Positions 1-11,969 are shown, numbered from the stretch's first letter. The stretch is DNA of 64,000 nucleotides from Lepidodermella squamata (GCA_047495785.1 JBLDXI010000019.1:62001-126000); one strand, 5' to 3'. The notes: generated from the letters alone by a model not told the origin. Program-made: numbers and translations.

Positions 1-506
1 TCGTCCAGGATCATGTTAAGCGGACCGTCATCGAACATGATGGTTTGCTCTGATAAAATAATTTAATTAAATATTTCATTCAATGGAAGCTTTCACTTGC
101 CGATGCACCACCAATACTCTTCCTTTGTCTCACCCTTCCAAGCATACACGGGAATACCCTTGGCAGCAATAGCAGCAGCGGCTTCGTCCTATTTGGTTTG
201 AATACCGTTATAAATAGTACATATCCAGAAATATAAAGCGATAAATACCTGGGTAGAGGACATATTGCAGCTTGACCACTGAACCTTGGCGCCCAATTCG
301 ATCAAGGTTTCAATGAGGACAGCAGTTTTAACAGTCATGTGCAAAGTACCACAAATGCGCGCCCCAGCAAGAGGCTTAGATGGACCATAAACTTTGCGAA
401 TCATCATCAAACCGGGCATTTCGTTCTCAGCCAAAGAGATGACTTTGCGACCCAAATCAGCCAAGGAAATATCGGCCACCTTGTACGCGGGATTCTTATC
501 AGCCAT
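1..506 (-). CDS. AHCY: S-adenosylhomocysteine hydrolase (adenosylhomocysteinase), 5' part
   Basis: The gene codes for the enzyme that reversibly splits S-adenosylhomocysteine into adenosine and homocysteine, keeping cytosolic methylation reactions going. The start is the ATG at 506; the first residues ([20 protein letters not shown]) and the later stretches [28 protein letters not shown] and [11 protein letters not shown] are diagnostic of the family. Exons on the minus strand are 506-249, 188-101 and 49-1, with the frame kept across both introns. Only about 130 of the usual ~430 residues are present because the window ends here, so the NAD-binding domain is missing. Intron 2 appears to use a GC donor (G|GCAAGTG), which restores the family sequence CIEQT at the junction. 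Identification is certain; the exact GC-AG junction is inferred from protein continuity. Confidence 0.95.
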
Positions 507-1648
507 AATATAGACTCAAGTTGAGACCAATTTAATTCAATCGAAGTCTAGAAAAGTGGATAATCATGCAATGCTTACAGAAAGCACAAGACCCTTCAAT
601 ATCAAGTTTAGTATGCTTAGACTGATCGACTGCAATATTTCGTTTATTAGAAGCGCATAGGGGAAGGTCTTCTCGGAGCAAGAACCTTTTTGCAACCGCT
701 AGCCCCTGGCGACGCAGAAAAGACAGTCGAGCTTGGTGTTTTGACCTTGGATTTCTATTCAATGCGCCTTCGCTGGAACGTCACCATCAGCGAAGTGCAA
801 CAGTGAAATCAACGGCGATCTCGTGACCTTAAATATACATTTGTATATACATTTGTATCGGCGTCGGCGCGTCAAAAAATACACTCGCGCTTTTACCCGG
901 CGTGGTCTGCTGTAGAGGTTATTTACATAAAAGTAAGCAGCGCTGCAAAAATTTCTGTAGCCCGGTAATCTGTTACAGGAAGGCTCGAGGTGGAAGACAA
1001 ATTAGCATTAAAGTAACATGAACGTGTGCTTTCGACAATAAATTTAAACTAGGATACTAGAGCTGAAAGTAGTGCACTCAATGCTTATATTATGAAAGCA
1101 GAGCGCTAATTCTATATTATATTGAGCGCAATGTTCGCACCGTTAACTAGAACGATCGAAATGAACTAGTTTTATTTTACGTCATTTAGGTGTATGTGAT
1201 AGTATTTGGTTTCAAAGTGAAAACAGACGGCCTCGCTCTTGAGCAACAAAGTCATTGATTCATTTCAAGTCCTTTCAGCCTGAGCAAGCATGTTTTACGA
1301 TCACGAAGTACCAATGCCCAGCTGAGATAGAGGAGGGAGGATAGACCAGTCTTTTGTTTCTCCCATGCACCGTGGGAAAGGTCCAAGCTGCCAATCTCAA
1401 TCTCGCGATCCACCGTAGTAGAGCTTCGGCCAAAGGCAGTTCAAGTATGTTGTAATGCTGTAAAGCGTAAAGCCCGGCCAAGCCACAATCACACATACAC
1501 CATAGAGGGCTGCCACGCCAACATCATGCCGAACTCGAACAAGCTTCTCCCCTTACTTTTTAAAACATACTTTTAAAAACTCCTGCTTAATTTGCAATCT
1601 CGATTAAAATGGGCAAATAATCCAATAGAGATGAGAGAGTAGCGAACG
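507..1648. other. Intergenic region between divergent AHCY and the next gene
   Basis: No convincing coding exon is seen on either strand; the short open frames lack coding character and family resemblance. It must contain the AHCY promoter (minus) and that of the 1649 gene (plus). A perfect 12-nt direct repeat, ATACATTTGTAT twice in a row, lies near 836-859 and is itself palindromic. Confidence 0.6.
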
Positions 1649-2580
1649 ATGGTATTCACCCCTATCGTCAAATCGAGAAGTATAGTTCTATCGTTGGCCT
1701 TGCTCAATCAACTACTACATCGAATAGAAGCGAAAAAAAGCAAAAAGCCGACTGCTCCGGCCAACAATGTGGACAGCCAACTTCCACCGACAACACCAAG
1801 ACAGCTGACTTGGTTGGAGCAAGCCTATGTAATGGAACCGTATATACATTACAAGCACCCGAGGGGACTGATGTTTATAAGAAGACGCGGGGTCAAAGCG
1901 AAAACTATTAGCGAGAAGATATCAAAGTTTCTTGTTAGAGTCATCGACTTATCACCATTCAACCAGGATTTAAAGTCCGAAATGGCAGCGTATCGCGATA
2001 AAACACACAAGTTTCACTATGGGGAACATATTCTTCCTGGAGTGATCACGGAAGGGGAGAAAAGGTATATAAGCTACTTTTCTACGCTAAAACGTTATCC
2101 GAATTATTCAAGTATGACGACAAGTATGATTACCTTAAAAGCATTGAATGGGCCACGCGAGGCAGCGAAGTTGAAACTCAGCCGACGGAAGAAACGCCCT
2201 TAGAGCCAGTAGAGCCGACGTTCACATGGAGAAAAGCTGGCTGGGTTATTGCCAGCATAGTTGCCAGTGTGATTGTATCAGCCGCAACAGTGGCATTGTT
2301 CGTTTATGTCGTCAACTCAATTCGAGCCAATGATATGAAGACAAGAATGCAGCAGCTTAATAACGCAAATAACACTAGATCATCGTACGCCGAGGGACGA
2401 CTCATCCGTTCGGTATCGAATTTACTTCGTGGCTCGGTAAATTTGAAAATGCTAGAACGGTTTGAGGAAAAGGATCATTTCCCGAGACCCATCGGAAGAT
2501 TAGCTACAAGTGATCGATTCGTACTGCTCAGCTACCTGAGGGACGATTCAATAGACAACTATGATCCTCTTAGTGATTAA
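1649..2580 (+). CDS. Unrecognised single-pass membrane protein, two exons proposed
   Basis: I do not recognise the family. The 5' frame opens at ATG 1649 and encodes a basic region (for example FIRRRGVKAK). The 3' frame is shifted and encodes a charged segment, one hydrophobic helix (roughly AGWVIASIVASVIVSAATVA at 2243-2302) and a tail ending at the stop 2578-2580. The frames are best joined by a 65-nt intron at 1990-2054 (donor GTATCG, acceptor GGAAG), giving 288 residues. Another option is 2065-2141 or 2065-2165 (donor GTATAT). AATAAA follows at 2590-2595, so the 3' end is well placed. The helix with a basic N-side and a long C-terminal tail suggests a type II topology. The TM exon is convincing; the first exon and the junction are less so. 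Confidence 0.55.
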
Positions 2581-2727
2581 TGTTAAGAGAATAAAACTAA
2601 TTCCCATTTGTTCGATTTTTCAATCACACTATTCCTCCATTCCTTTACGAGCTTCGAAATGTGGCAAAGGATTTTTTGAATGAGGCCTTGCCTTTCTCCG
2701 CACTGCGAAATACCGCAAACTAATGTA

Positions 2728-2897
2728 CAGGGTGGCGACAAAATTCCGCAGAATTCGATGCGCATCAGTTTAATGAAGAGTTTTAAGAAGTTAAAGAATT
2801 TCAAGCAGTCTTTTGCCAATGGAACTCCTCAATTTCTTAAACTCATTAAAAGGATGCGCATCGAATTCGCCTTCTGCGGAATTTTTTGGCCACCCTG
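2728..2897. mobile_element. 170-bp MITE with ~40-bp terminal inverted repeats, TA flanks
   Basis: The left end CAGGGTGGCGACAAAATTCC and the right end (read on the other strand) CAGGGTGGCCAAAAAATTCC match and continue inward through AATTCGATGCGCATC. TA dinucleotides flank both ends (2726-2727 and 2898-2899), as expected of a Tc1/mariner-type TA target duplication. There is no coding capacity, so this is a non-autonomous element. It lies just 3' of the poly(A) signal of the preceding gene. Confidence 0.85.
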
Positions 2898-3304
2898 TAT
2901 AATTCGGGTCACGCACCCGCTTTTTCCGAAGCCGACAAATTACGTCACGTAACTTCTCCGAATGATCGAAACGATGTTTAATAATGAGTACACGATTTTA
3001 ATTTATAGCGAAGAGAGATACGCGAGAAACAGGTTTCTCTGTTGCTTTTTATTATTCTTGTTCCGTCACCGGTAACTCCTGAGTGGAAAATCATTATCAA
3101 TAAATTTTGAACAAGAAACACGTGGAGCTGATGAAAGTGGCCACGATAAGCGAAAGGAAATTCATGGTACAATTGCATGAAATATATCGGAACTGATAAG
3201 ACCTCGTTCTCACACCTGAATTCGTAGAGTCACATGGGGCATTTTCGTCAACATTGATGAAATATATTTGCCTAATACTTATCGGGTTTCTAAAAGGGTA
3301 ACAC

Positions 3305-4085
3305 ATGTCTGATTTATCGAAACCAGCAGAAGCGTCGCCTGAAAATAGCCGACAAAGCCTGCAAGCTGTAGTCAATTTCACAAATCGAGCCCCCACTGGT
3401 CAAAATAACAATCCTCCGCCTGAGTATAGCGAGGTTCACGGTCCTAGCGCGACCATTACCTTCCATCCAGTTAGCCCTCCTCAGGGTCCGGTTGTGGTTG
3501 TGACATCGCCAGCCCAATGCCTGCCTCCCCTATCCGCTGCGGAGGTGTTTCAGTCCCGGATAATAACTGGTTACGGCTTACTCCGTTTTGCCCAAATGGT
3601 GAGCTTGATTGGCGCATCCACCTTGATACAATTTTTTGACTGACATTACAGGTTTTTTCGTTAATTGACTTTTCAATTTTGTGCGGCTTGTTTTCTTACG
3701 TCTGGTCGTGGTTTTATTGGGTATGGCTGTTGATTTTACCGATCTGCAGCCTCGGCTCGTCGATTAACCAGCTCATCAACCACGCGAATCGTTCCTGGGC
3801 TTACGAAGGCGGGTCCGACATAGGATTCGGCATCCTATACGTCATCCACGCTGCCTGTATCGGGCTGGTTTATTACGACTATTATCGATTCGATCACTTC
3901 TTCTATACAGAGACAATTAATGCTGGCATTGTAGGTCGCATCCCTAGTTTATGTGGAATTATGTATTTAATTTTTCCTTGCAACAGGTATTTAGCAGTTT
4001 TCTCGCCGTTTTTTACATAGTCGCGAGTTGCAGCACCTATGGAGGGCATTGGCTAAATCGGAACATGTTCACAAGATTGCAGTGA
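3305..4085 (+). CDS. MARVEL-type four-helix membrane protein, array copy 1
   Basis: Exons 3305-3598, 3652-3930 and 3987-4085 give 223 residues; both introns are phase 0 (53 and 56 nt). Exon 1 encodes a cytosolic Pro/Ser-rich tail and the signature that opens helix 1 (here TGYGLLRFAQM; RTPYG..RVLQL in sister genes). Exon 2 carries the remaining core with a W-Y-E-G-G-S-D-I-G-F motif between helices 2 and 3, and exon 3 the last helix with a short Cys/His-containing tail. The fold matches the MARVEL family (MAL, CMTM and physin type), which works in apical vesicle traffic and membrane apposition. AATAAA lies at 4217-4222. A TGATAAG motif is at 3194-3200. Family assignment rests on topology and the opening motif, not a database search. 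Confidence 0.8.
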
Positions 4086-4318
4086 CATTTTGGCAGAAAA
4101 GTTGATAAAGAAAACTCATTTATCTTTGCTTTTGAAAATAATTTAGCTATTTTATCGATACTTTTTAACGTTTGTTTGCGTCTTCAACATAAAACTGTCT
4201 GGCAATTAGTCTTGAGAATAAAGATGAACAATACTACTTGGTACTCCTAAGGACTCTCGTACCTAAATGGTACAAGAAGCAGTCGCGCTATCAAGGCCAT
4301 AGGATATAGGCCAAAGGA

Positions 4319-4342
4319 TTGATAAGATAACAGTTTTTACAG
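4319..4342 (+). promoter_or_regulatory. GATA-type double site plus splice-acceptor-like tract at the ATG
   Basis: TTGATAAGATAA (4319-4330) contains two overlapping GATA-factor core sites. It is followed by TTTTTACAG, which touches the ATG at 4343. A pyrimidine tract and AG directly at a start codon look like a trans-splice acceptor or the end of a 5' UTR intron. Function is inferred only. Confidence 0.4.
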
Positions 4343-5145
4343 ATGAGCGTTCCAGTGCGTATTTGTTCAGAATCGTCTAGAATCTTCTTAGCTGAAGAGA
4401 TGGAAACAAACAGCAACTTACCGTACGAAACCTTGCCCTCCCATGGCGCCGCTGTTGTTTTCATGGAAACCCCATCTCAGCCTGCTCAGCCAGCGCGTAA
4501 GCCAGTCAGTCAAGTTTTCGCCGAGCGAATTCGAACACCGTATGGAATCGCTCGAGTCTTACAACTTGTAAATCGCAAATTAATCATAAATAAACGTTGA
4601 GGACAATTTAACTTGAAATTCAAAATTTGCAGGTCATTTCGATGGTGCTATTTGGAATGTGGTTAGCTTTGCTCGCGCAGTATCAATCACAACTGGCAGC
4701 TGTGCTATACACCGGTCCTTTGTGGGTACTTGGCATGTCTATGATTATTATGCCAGCTGGAACAATATCTACTCTTCTATTTCAATTGCTTTATTGGAAA
4801 AATGAGACTTGGGCCTACAAGTGGGGTAATGATATCGGCTTCGCTGTTGGCAACGTCATAAATGCCGGCCTAGGGTCTATCATGTACCTTGTTGTCATTC
4901 CAACTATGGTCGGCTCTGGAATTTCTGTTGAATACTATGCAATCTACTCGGAATCATACATCACCCTTATATTTGCTAGCATGGTAAAACCAAAGGCTAA
5001 TTTCAATTTCGAATTTAATAATTTTTATTGCTTGGGTTTGTAGGGTGTTACAATATTGATGGCGGTTACGCATGTCGTCGTTGGCTGTAGCATTTGCAAA
5101 TTTCACTGTTTGGATAAAAATTTACCTTCAGCGAGACAATCATGA
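4343..5145 (+). CDS. MARVEL-type four-helix membrane protein, array copy 2
   Basis: Exons 4343-4567, 4633-4983 and 5044-5145 give 225 residues with phase-0 introns of 65 and 60 nt. Exon 1 ends with RIRTPYGIARVLQL, the opening of helix 1. Exon 2 supplies the rest of helix 1, helix 2, the motif TWAYKWGNDIGFA and helix 3; exon 3 holds helix 4 and a Cys/His tail (CSICKFHC). Gene order, exon junctions and motif spacing match copies 1 and 3, so these arose by tandem duplication. The ATG follows TTTTTACAG immediately. The poly(A) signal is at 5214-5219. A second in-frame Met, in the EEMETN context, lies 19 codons further in. Confidence 0.82.
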
Positions 5146-5664
5146 TCAAAATCGCTACTTACATTTCGAAAAATTCCGAAAGTGTGCCATTGCGTTGTTA
5201 TAATTGGTGACTGAATAAAAACCAACAAAATATCACGTGATTTTCTTATCCCTCGTCTGCCATAATTTTTTCAGTTATTCCCAATAGTTTGACAATATTC
5301 ATGGGAAAACTCGTTTACTACCTACGTTCGGTGAGTTTTTGAAAATTCGCTGTTGGAGTCCTTCCTCTTATTTTATCAAGAATAGGCGTTGAAGGCAATG
5401 ACTTCAAGTCCGGTTTTAACGCCCTATCAGCCGTTTTTTGTTTAGAATTGAGCTATGAATGTCTCGGCAGATAATGAATCCGAATTAATCCAGATGATTC
5501 ACTGGCTGCTTGCACCAGAAAAAACGGATGGTGCGTGGGTTCTTTATCGCGCGGATTCTTATCAATATATTTCCCCCTCGTTTCGCCTTATATTATCGAC
5601 CAAAATCCAGCATTTCATCGCCCATTTACCGCCCATTATTTTATTTTTTTGAACCTCTCTTCCT

Positions 5665-6599
5665 ATGGATCCAACCAAACAAGGGGAAGTTCAGCCAGGT
5701 GGCGTAGCCACTGTGTCCTATGCAGCTCCAGCGGGTCAAATGCCACCAGCCCCTAACTATAGTGTCTACCAGCCTCAACAACAAGCTTATCCATACCCGC
5801 AGCAGCCTGGTCAGCAGGTCTACAGCCAGTACCCGCAGCAGCCTGGTCAAGCTGTTTACTATGCCCAGCAGCAACCTGGGGCTGTAGCCTACCAACCGGG
5901 GGCTCAACAGGTCGTCATCATGTCTGGTGGGGCGCCAACGAGCTACCCAGCGCTTACACGTAGGCCTGCCGGGGAGGTTTTCGCTGAGCGGATTAGAACA
6001 CCCTATGGATTTCTTCGAGTTCTCCAGCTGGTAATGAAATTCACGCTAAAAAATCGTTAATTATCGAAGGTTTTTCCAGCTTTTGTCTATTGTAATTCTT
6101 GGCTTATGGGCGGGATTGCTCGCTCAAGAACAAGATACTTCATCGACCAATCTTAAATGGCTAGGTTGGGAATGCTGGTACTATTGGCTGGAGATGCTTA
6201 TTTTGCCCCTTGCGAGTATCGCCACTGCTCTGCAACAGCTTTTCAGCTGGAACGCTCGATCCTGGGCATATGGAGGTGGCTCTGACATTGGATATGGCTT
6301 TGGATATCTGATTTACACTGCCGTCATCGCCATCATCTATATGGTTTTCTACCCGATCATAGCTAGTCCGTATAATAAATGGTTATACTACTGGCAGCTT
6401 TTTTCCCCAAGTTACCTTGAGCTTGTTTACGCAAACATGGTTAGTTTAATTCAAAATAGGGTTCAGCAACATTTTAACCAATTTTTCTACCTTTTTTCAG
6501 GCTATTAGTGGAATCATGTCCTTCCTCTATTTCATTGCTGGCTTCAGCATTTCATGCTGTCATTGCTTGGACTTCAATTTGCCGACGCCGCGTTACTAA
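5665..6599 (+). CDS. MARVEL-type four-helix membrane protein with Gln/Pro/Tyr-rich N-tail, array copy 3
   Basis: Exons 5665-6030, 6080-6439 and 6501-6599 give 274 residues; introns are 49 and 61 nt, both phase 0. The cytosolic N-tail is the longest of the array and is built of PQQPGQ-, YP- and AQQQPG-type repeats before the shared RIRTPYGFLRVLQL opening. The loop motif SWAYGGGSDIGYG and four hydrophobic segments follow; the tail has Cys and His (SCCHC). Such N-tails resemble the repeat-rich cytosolic ends of synaptophysin-type proteins, although there the repeats are C-terminal. The poly(A) signal is at 6743-6748. This is the clearest family member. Confidence 0.84.
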
Positions 6600-7161
6600 A
6601 CCAAACCTCGAGCCATGTATCGGGTATCGAAGAACCAAGCTACATAAAATCTGATTACCAGTGAATTATAGCGTCTTTTTGCTTTAGGTATAGTATTAGG
6701 CCTTATACGCGCTAATCTTATGCTTCTATTTTCATGCTGCGGAATAAAGATTATAATGGAATTCGATTCCAAAGATGTTTAACCATGGACATCAGGGGCG
6801 CCAATCTGGATTGACGAACTGTGGTAGCCTTTTCGTGGCTTAATCGAACACATATTTTGTCTCATTTCAGTCAAAGTTCGACCCATCCTGAATCCAAGAA
6901 ACTTGAAGGATAGAGCTCAGAAATTTGAAAGCACAATTTGTCGTAGCTGACAACAAATTGAATATCATCATATGACCATTCCGCCTGAAATAGACAAAAT
7001 GTGGCTGTTTTAGCAATGCTAAAAATAAACTTTTATCACTTATTATCTTTCGCTCGGTGCTACCGCATTTCCAGGAAATTTCTGCCTTGATATCATCGCG
7101 TTGCGTTTTTGTTCGCTGTAAATGACATAATTTTTTTCAAAAAGCAAGAACACTTTCAAGC
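6600..7161. other. Intergenic, 3' UTR and promoter
   Basis: Contains the 3' end of array copy 3 (poly(A) signal 6743-6748) and the upstream region of copy 4. TTATCA (7033-7038) and TTATCT (7043-7048) are reverse-orientation GATA cores about 120 nt from the next ATG. No gene is seen. Confidence 0.5.
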
Positions 7162-10100
7162 ATGGATCCTGGTTTTCTAAGAAGAGCGGACGATGCTGAC
7201 TGCCGAGGTATGCTGGCGGTTGATGATCCAACCAAATTCCTCGACAACGATTATTTTCTAACCTACAACCCGCCGAAGAAGGATCAAAACGTGATCGTTA
7301 TCAGGTTGCTGCACACTGAGGATAGGTCGAACGAAACTGCCGAGGCGGCGACTGATTCAACTGAAATAACGGAGGTGGAAAATCAACCAGACACTGGCAC
7401 AGTGATCGTTGATGGGTCACTCGAAAAAGTTGAAGATTTAACTAGGACGGTGACACCGTGTTATCGTTTCATGCGGATTTCGCAAACGGTAATTTTGATG
7501 CAATTTCAATCCGTAACGAGGGGTAACTTTGGACAAACAATGACTTTTGAAGATTGAATATCAGGTATTGCCTAACACTTCGAAATTGAACCAAAATCGA
7601 AATCAGTGTGTGAAGTACAGCGGGTACCGAACCCTCCGGCTCGAGAGGTCCAAGTGTGAAAACCCAAAAAACCGAAAATTTCTTGGTCCCACAAATTTAT
7701 GATCCTGCTTCTTACTATGTACGAAACCTTGCAGATGTTTTATCTGATTTTCGGCCGTTTGACTAATTTGTACGCTCATTTACTCATGCAGCGCCTTATT
7801 AGTTTTAAGAATCCTCTAGAGAAATTTTGAAGAAAATTAACCCTTATTTCATGGCCATAAGGACGATTTCGGAATTCTGCCCTTTCTGCATGTTCACAGC
7901 TCGGTTAATTTGTCGAATTTCTGTGTCTCCTTTTGTACAGTACTACTTTTGGATGTTGCCTACAAGAATCTGAAACCCAAATTTCATTATTCCGTTGCTT
8001 CTCGGAAAGCGATCAATTTCAAAATGTCAAGCCGAGAGGTGTTTTTTTTATTACCGTATTTAGTCGTATAAAGGCCGCACCCCGAATAAAGGCCGCACTC
8101 GATTAATCGCCGCAAAAAAATGACTTTTCAATAAAACACGCGCAATAAAGGCCGCACTCGAATAATCGCCGCGCGAGTAACAACATCCTTGTCTCTAGCA
8201 CTCCACCGCGACGCCGGAGGCGCCCAAGTACCCCGGGACCCCCAGGCAACATGTAATCTGTCAGAATTTTGGAGTGAGCGCATGAAAGTGAAGGCTTAAT
8301 CCGAGATAATTACTTCTCCAACAGCTACCTCACGGTCACTCCATGAGTGTCGACACGCTCAGCGGTCACGTAAAAATGTAAGAACGGGTAAATGGAAGAA
8401 ATAAAGGCCGCACTCAAATAAACGCCGCATTCGAATAATCGCCGCATTTTTACGCCGTTTCCGAAAAACAGGAAAATTAGTAGCCGCGGCCTTTATCTAA
8501 TTTTATCTAATCGAATAAATCGACATCTCAGGCATTTTTCCGCTAGATCTGACTTGACAGCCGTGTCCGACAGGGTCCCATTGACTACCTATTCCATTTT
8601 TATGACTTTTTATGTAAAACTGGCAAAACAGTAACCTGGCTGACGAATCCTATGAATTCATCCGGATGAATCTATACTCAAAAAACTAGGGTGACTGAAA
8701 TTTTCAGTGAATTCAGAACCTGATGCGAACTATGCGCCCAAGTGCCTAGTTTGGCATACGGTTGTCGATTTTCCGAATAGTTTTTTTCATTTGTCGGAAA
8801 ATTCAAAAATTCTTGCTTGACTGAATAAAAATTCGGCCGTGAAAAGGAACGGGTGAGCTGAGTTTTATGGACATGGATAAGGTAGATGAAGAATGTGTAC
8901 TGCAAATTGTAAATTTTGCATACCCAATTTTACACATGAGAGGTTCGGGTAGGTTCGGTGGCTTTGGCTTTTACTAATCTCATCCTATTGTTTATCATTG
9001 GGTTATGAAAGAGCGAGATGAAAGCGAAAATCATAGCGCTTAGAAAATGTCCATTCCAAATTTCAGTTATGAGGTAGATTTTAAGGAAGATTTTAAGCTG
9101 GGTTCCAAATTGGGCTGAGCTCATAAATTTTTTTCAAAAACATCCCATACACCTTGAACAATGTGCCATTCAAAAGCTGTTAAAACTGAGAAATATCTGT
9201 GTACAATATCGGTGTTTTTGCCTTTTCCGGCTTAGCAAAGCGCTATTCACATGCGAAAATTGTCCAAAGTTACCCTGTCCGCGATCATAATCGTGTTACC
9301 TTAATATGAATCAATGTGTTTTTATGCCAGATCTTGGCAATACTCTTGGTAGCTTGTTGGATATGTTTGATCATTCTGGAACCTCGTCAGCCAGCTGCTG
9401 ATCAATACGGATCGCGCTGGTTCTTATTGTTGCCCATGTTGTTACCCCCCATCTTCAGTGTCATAACAGCCATCGGTCAAATGGCGACGATCCGCAGGCA
9501 GTCGTGCTGCCACAAGGCCGTAACCGACATCTTGTGGGCAATTTTCTACGCGCCGTACACTGCTGCCTTGTTCTTAATAATGTTTTACGACCTTGTCTAT
9601 CCTCGTGATGGGATATATTGGAATCACGACGTTGCTTATATTGTGCTCTTTTGCTTATCTACGGTAAAAATCCTTCCCATTTGTCGTCGAACAAATGAAA
9701 CCCGCTATATCTCAAGCTATTTAATCGTAGAAAATGAAATTTCACTAAATTTTGATTCCGATTTATTTGAAAGGTGTATCAAACAACACCTCTGAATTAA
9801 CGAGACACATCCATTTCCGATTTCATCAGACAGATCTACTGGCGAAAATATATTTTCGCGTTAACAACAAAGGAGCTTGAGAGTCATCAGGGTCGCTGAG
9901 AAAATGAGCTTCTAAGTTTACGGGTGCCAATTTCAAAAAATGCACGCTAAAAAATTCAGTTTTATTGCACCAATTAATGATTCGTCGCGCAATAACTTCC
10001 GATGTTATTTTCTTATACGCAGTCGATTTTTTGGGGTAATCTGAGATCTGAGGTAAGGAATCTTGCTAGGTATTCAAATCAAGCTAGTGCTTCCGAAATC

Positions 10101-11476
10101 GATGAACCTGTTCAGCAAATACTTTGAGGGTCTTCTGTCTTTTGAGGTGGATGGGAGACTTCTAGAGATCTGAATTTTGAAAATTCAAAATCCTCAACAA
10201 AAGCCGAGTAAGGACATCCTGGAATCCGAATAATACTTTAATCCGCAGCAAATTCATACTCTTTTCGCAGCAATTTTTTTTATTTTCTTCGTAGCATCTT
10301 CAATTTGTCTCCTAATCTTAGGAATCGTACGCTTACGAATAGATGATGATTAGGGCTATCGAACAAGCCCAAAATCGTTCGTTTAAGATTGGCCAATTTG
10401 GGGATATGATGAAAATTCTGAAGACATCTTACTTATGTTTCACAAATCGCACTATTGGTGAAACTTCAAGAGGGATCACTCGGCAAAATTAGTGCCAAAC
10501 GATAGCCCTCGAATCACACTATCAATTGGCATCGAGAATAACTTCTCATCAAACGTAGCCTGGTGTCCATGCGATTGAATAAAAACAATTTGTGGAGGGT
10601 TTTTTTTTATTCGCAACACTCCGAACAGTATATACTGTATTTCGTGTATTGTCGTTCGAAAATAGCACTTTCTACAAAAAATGCAATAATTTCCACGCGT
10701 TCGTAAATTCGCTATATTTTATACTGTATAAAGTGTATTTTTCCAGCACATAATTTTTGAATCTGTGCAAAAATGCAGAAATTATACGACATTCGCAAAT
10801 GTGACTTTATTAATCAGGCGAAATCGATGTGGAGGGTTCGACTCCTCGTGGGGTCAAGCCATTTTTTTCTTCTAATTTTCGCCCCGGCACTTTTTATGCG
10901 CACAAGCAGCCCCATTTCTACACTTTGCACACTTTTTCTGGCTGTATATTTTGTAGGGAAAATAGGGCTGTATTTTCTGTATTTTTTAATCGAATCCGTA
11001 GAAAATACAGGAGAAATACAGTATTTCTGTAGTGAATTTTCGAATGCAACAAACTGTAGCTGTAGCTGTATTTTTTGTTGCGAATAAAAAAAAACCCCTC
11101 TGCGGAAAAGAGTATGAATTTGCTGCGGAAAGAAGAGCGAAAGAAGTACCGTCCAGGAATCCAAGAATCGTCCCTATTCAAGTCAACTCACTTTTCGCCA
11201 TTTGCTAGAAAATACAGAAAATACGCCAAAACTCACTTGGTCATTTTTTTTATTGGTTGAGTGCAAAAAGAGCCATATAGGGATAAACGGGTTTCATTAG
11301 CTCTTCGACGTTATCTCATTTTCGCAATCGTAATTTACATCATGTTTTAATTATAGGCTTTTTCGGGTCTGATGACGGTGTTTTACGTCATTTCAGCATG
11401 CGTGGCTTGTTGCAGTGGGGGCGGAGTGAAGGTCGACTCATTCAAAGCAGAGCAGGGCGAGTCGAAAGAACAATGA
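7162..11476 (+). CDS. MARVEL-type four-helix membrane protein with long introns, array copy 4
   Basis: Three exons, 7162-7488, 9331-9663 and 11357-11476, join in phase 0 to give 259 residues. Exon 1 encodes an acidic Thr/Glu-rich tail and ends in CYRFMRISQT, the diverged helix-1 opening. Exon 2 holds ILAILLVACWICLIIL and two more hydrophobic segments; exon 3 starts AFSGLMTVFYVISACVACC and ends in a short Gly/Lys/Glu tail. The junctions fall exactly where they do in the compact copies, but the introns are 1.84 and 1.69 kb instead of about 55 nt, swollen by repeats (8069-8500 and 10596-11101). The loop lacks the WAYxxGSD motif, replaced by RRQSCCHKAVTDI. AATAAA occurs near 11680. Confidence 0.75.
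7489..9330 (+). other. Intron 1 of MARVEL array copy 4
   Basis: 1.84-kb intron between GTAATT and TTTATGCCAG. It contains the GCCGC-repeat element at 8069-8500. The remainder has only short, unconvincing open frames; I see no nested gene. Confidence 0.7.
8069..8500. repeat. Repeat element built of AATAAAGGCCGCACTCGAATAATCGCCGC-type units
   Basis: The motif ATAAAGGCCGCAC, followed by ATTAATCGCCGC or a variant, occurs several times at the left (8069-8175) and again at the right (8400-8450). The block ends with the inverted form GCGGCCTTTAT near 8488-8498, so the ends are inverted to each other. It has no coding capacity. This looks like a non-autonomous, probably multicopy element; the class is not determined. 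Confidence 0.65.
9664..11356 (+). other. Intron 2 of MARVEL array copy 4
   Basis: 1.69-kb intron containing the inverted-repeat element 10596-11101. The rest is AT-rich without recognisable features. Confidence 0.65.
10596..11101. mobile_element. ~0.5-kb inverted-repeat element (MITE-like) in an intron
   Basis: The left end reads GAGGGTTTTTTTTTATTCGC and the right end, on the opposite strand, GAGGGGTTTTTTTTTATTCG, both continuing into CAACA. The interior is AT-rich with repeated ACTGTATTT/CTGTATTTT words in both orientations. No transposase frame is present. The target-site duplication is unclear. Confidence 0.65.
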
Positions 11477-11969
11477 CATCACAGCCTCGTTGGATAACCC
11501 GGATTGCGATGGCAGAGCGCTTTGGCTGCAAATTTTAGCTCTTGTGAACAATTGCCGCCGCTATTGATTAATTGATTAAGGATTTTTTGAAGAAAAAAGT
11601 GAATATCGAAATGCTTTTCAATATGCACGCATCGCAGGATTTCTAACGTGTTAGCCAACAGAAAATAACAACAAGAGAAAATAAACAGGAAAAAAGTTTA
11701 AATGAATCGTATTTTTTCACCTCAAATTGGCATGTGTTTCATAATATCGTCCTATCGCACGGAATTTTCACTATTTTTAAGGCGATCGACTGAATATTCT
11801 AAAGACTGGCACCATTCTCAACGAGTCTCTCAGTCAAATGACTACTTATCTCCTATGAAAGTGGTCGGGTCCCCTTAACAGAGATAAGATAAAAACAGAT
11901 TTGCCTGAATGTCTCCGACCCAATGAGTCCAGAAATTCTCGTCTTTTACTTAGTAATAAAATATCACTG
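11477..11969. other. 3' UTR of copy 4 and promoter of copy 5
   Basis: No gene. AGATAAGATAA at 11882-11892 is a double GATA-type site about 80 nt before the ATG of copy 5. A longer frame exists upstream of that ATG only if a TTG start at 11901 were used. Confidence 0.5.
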
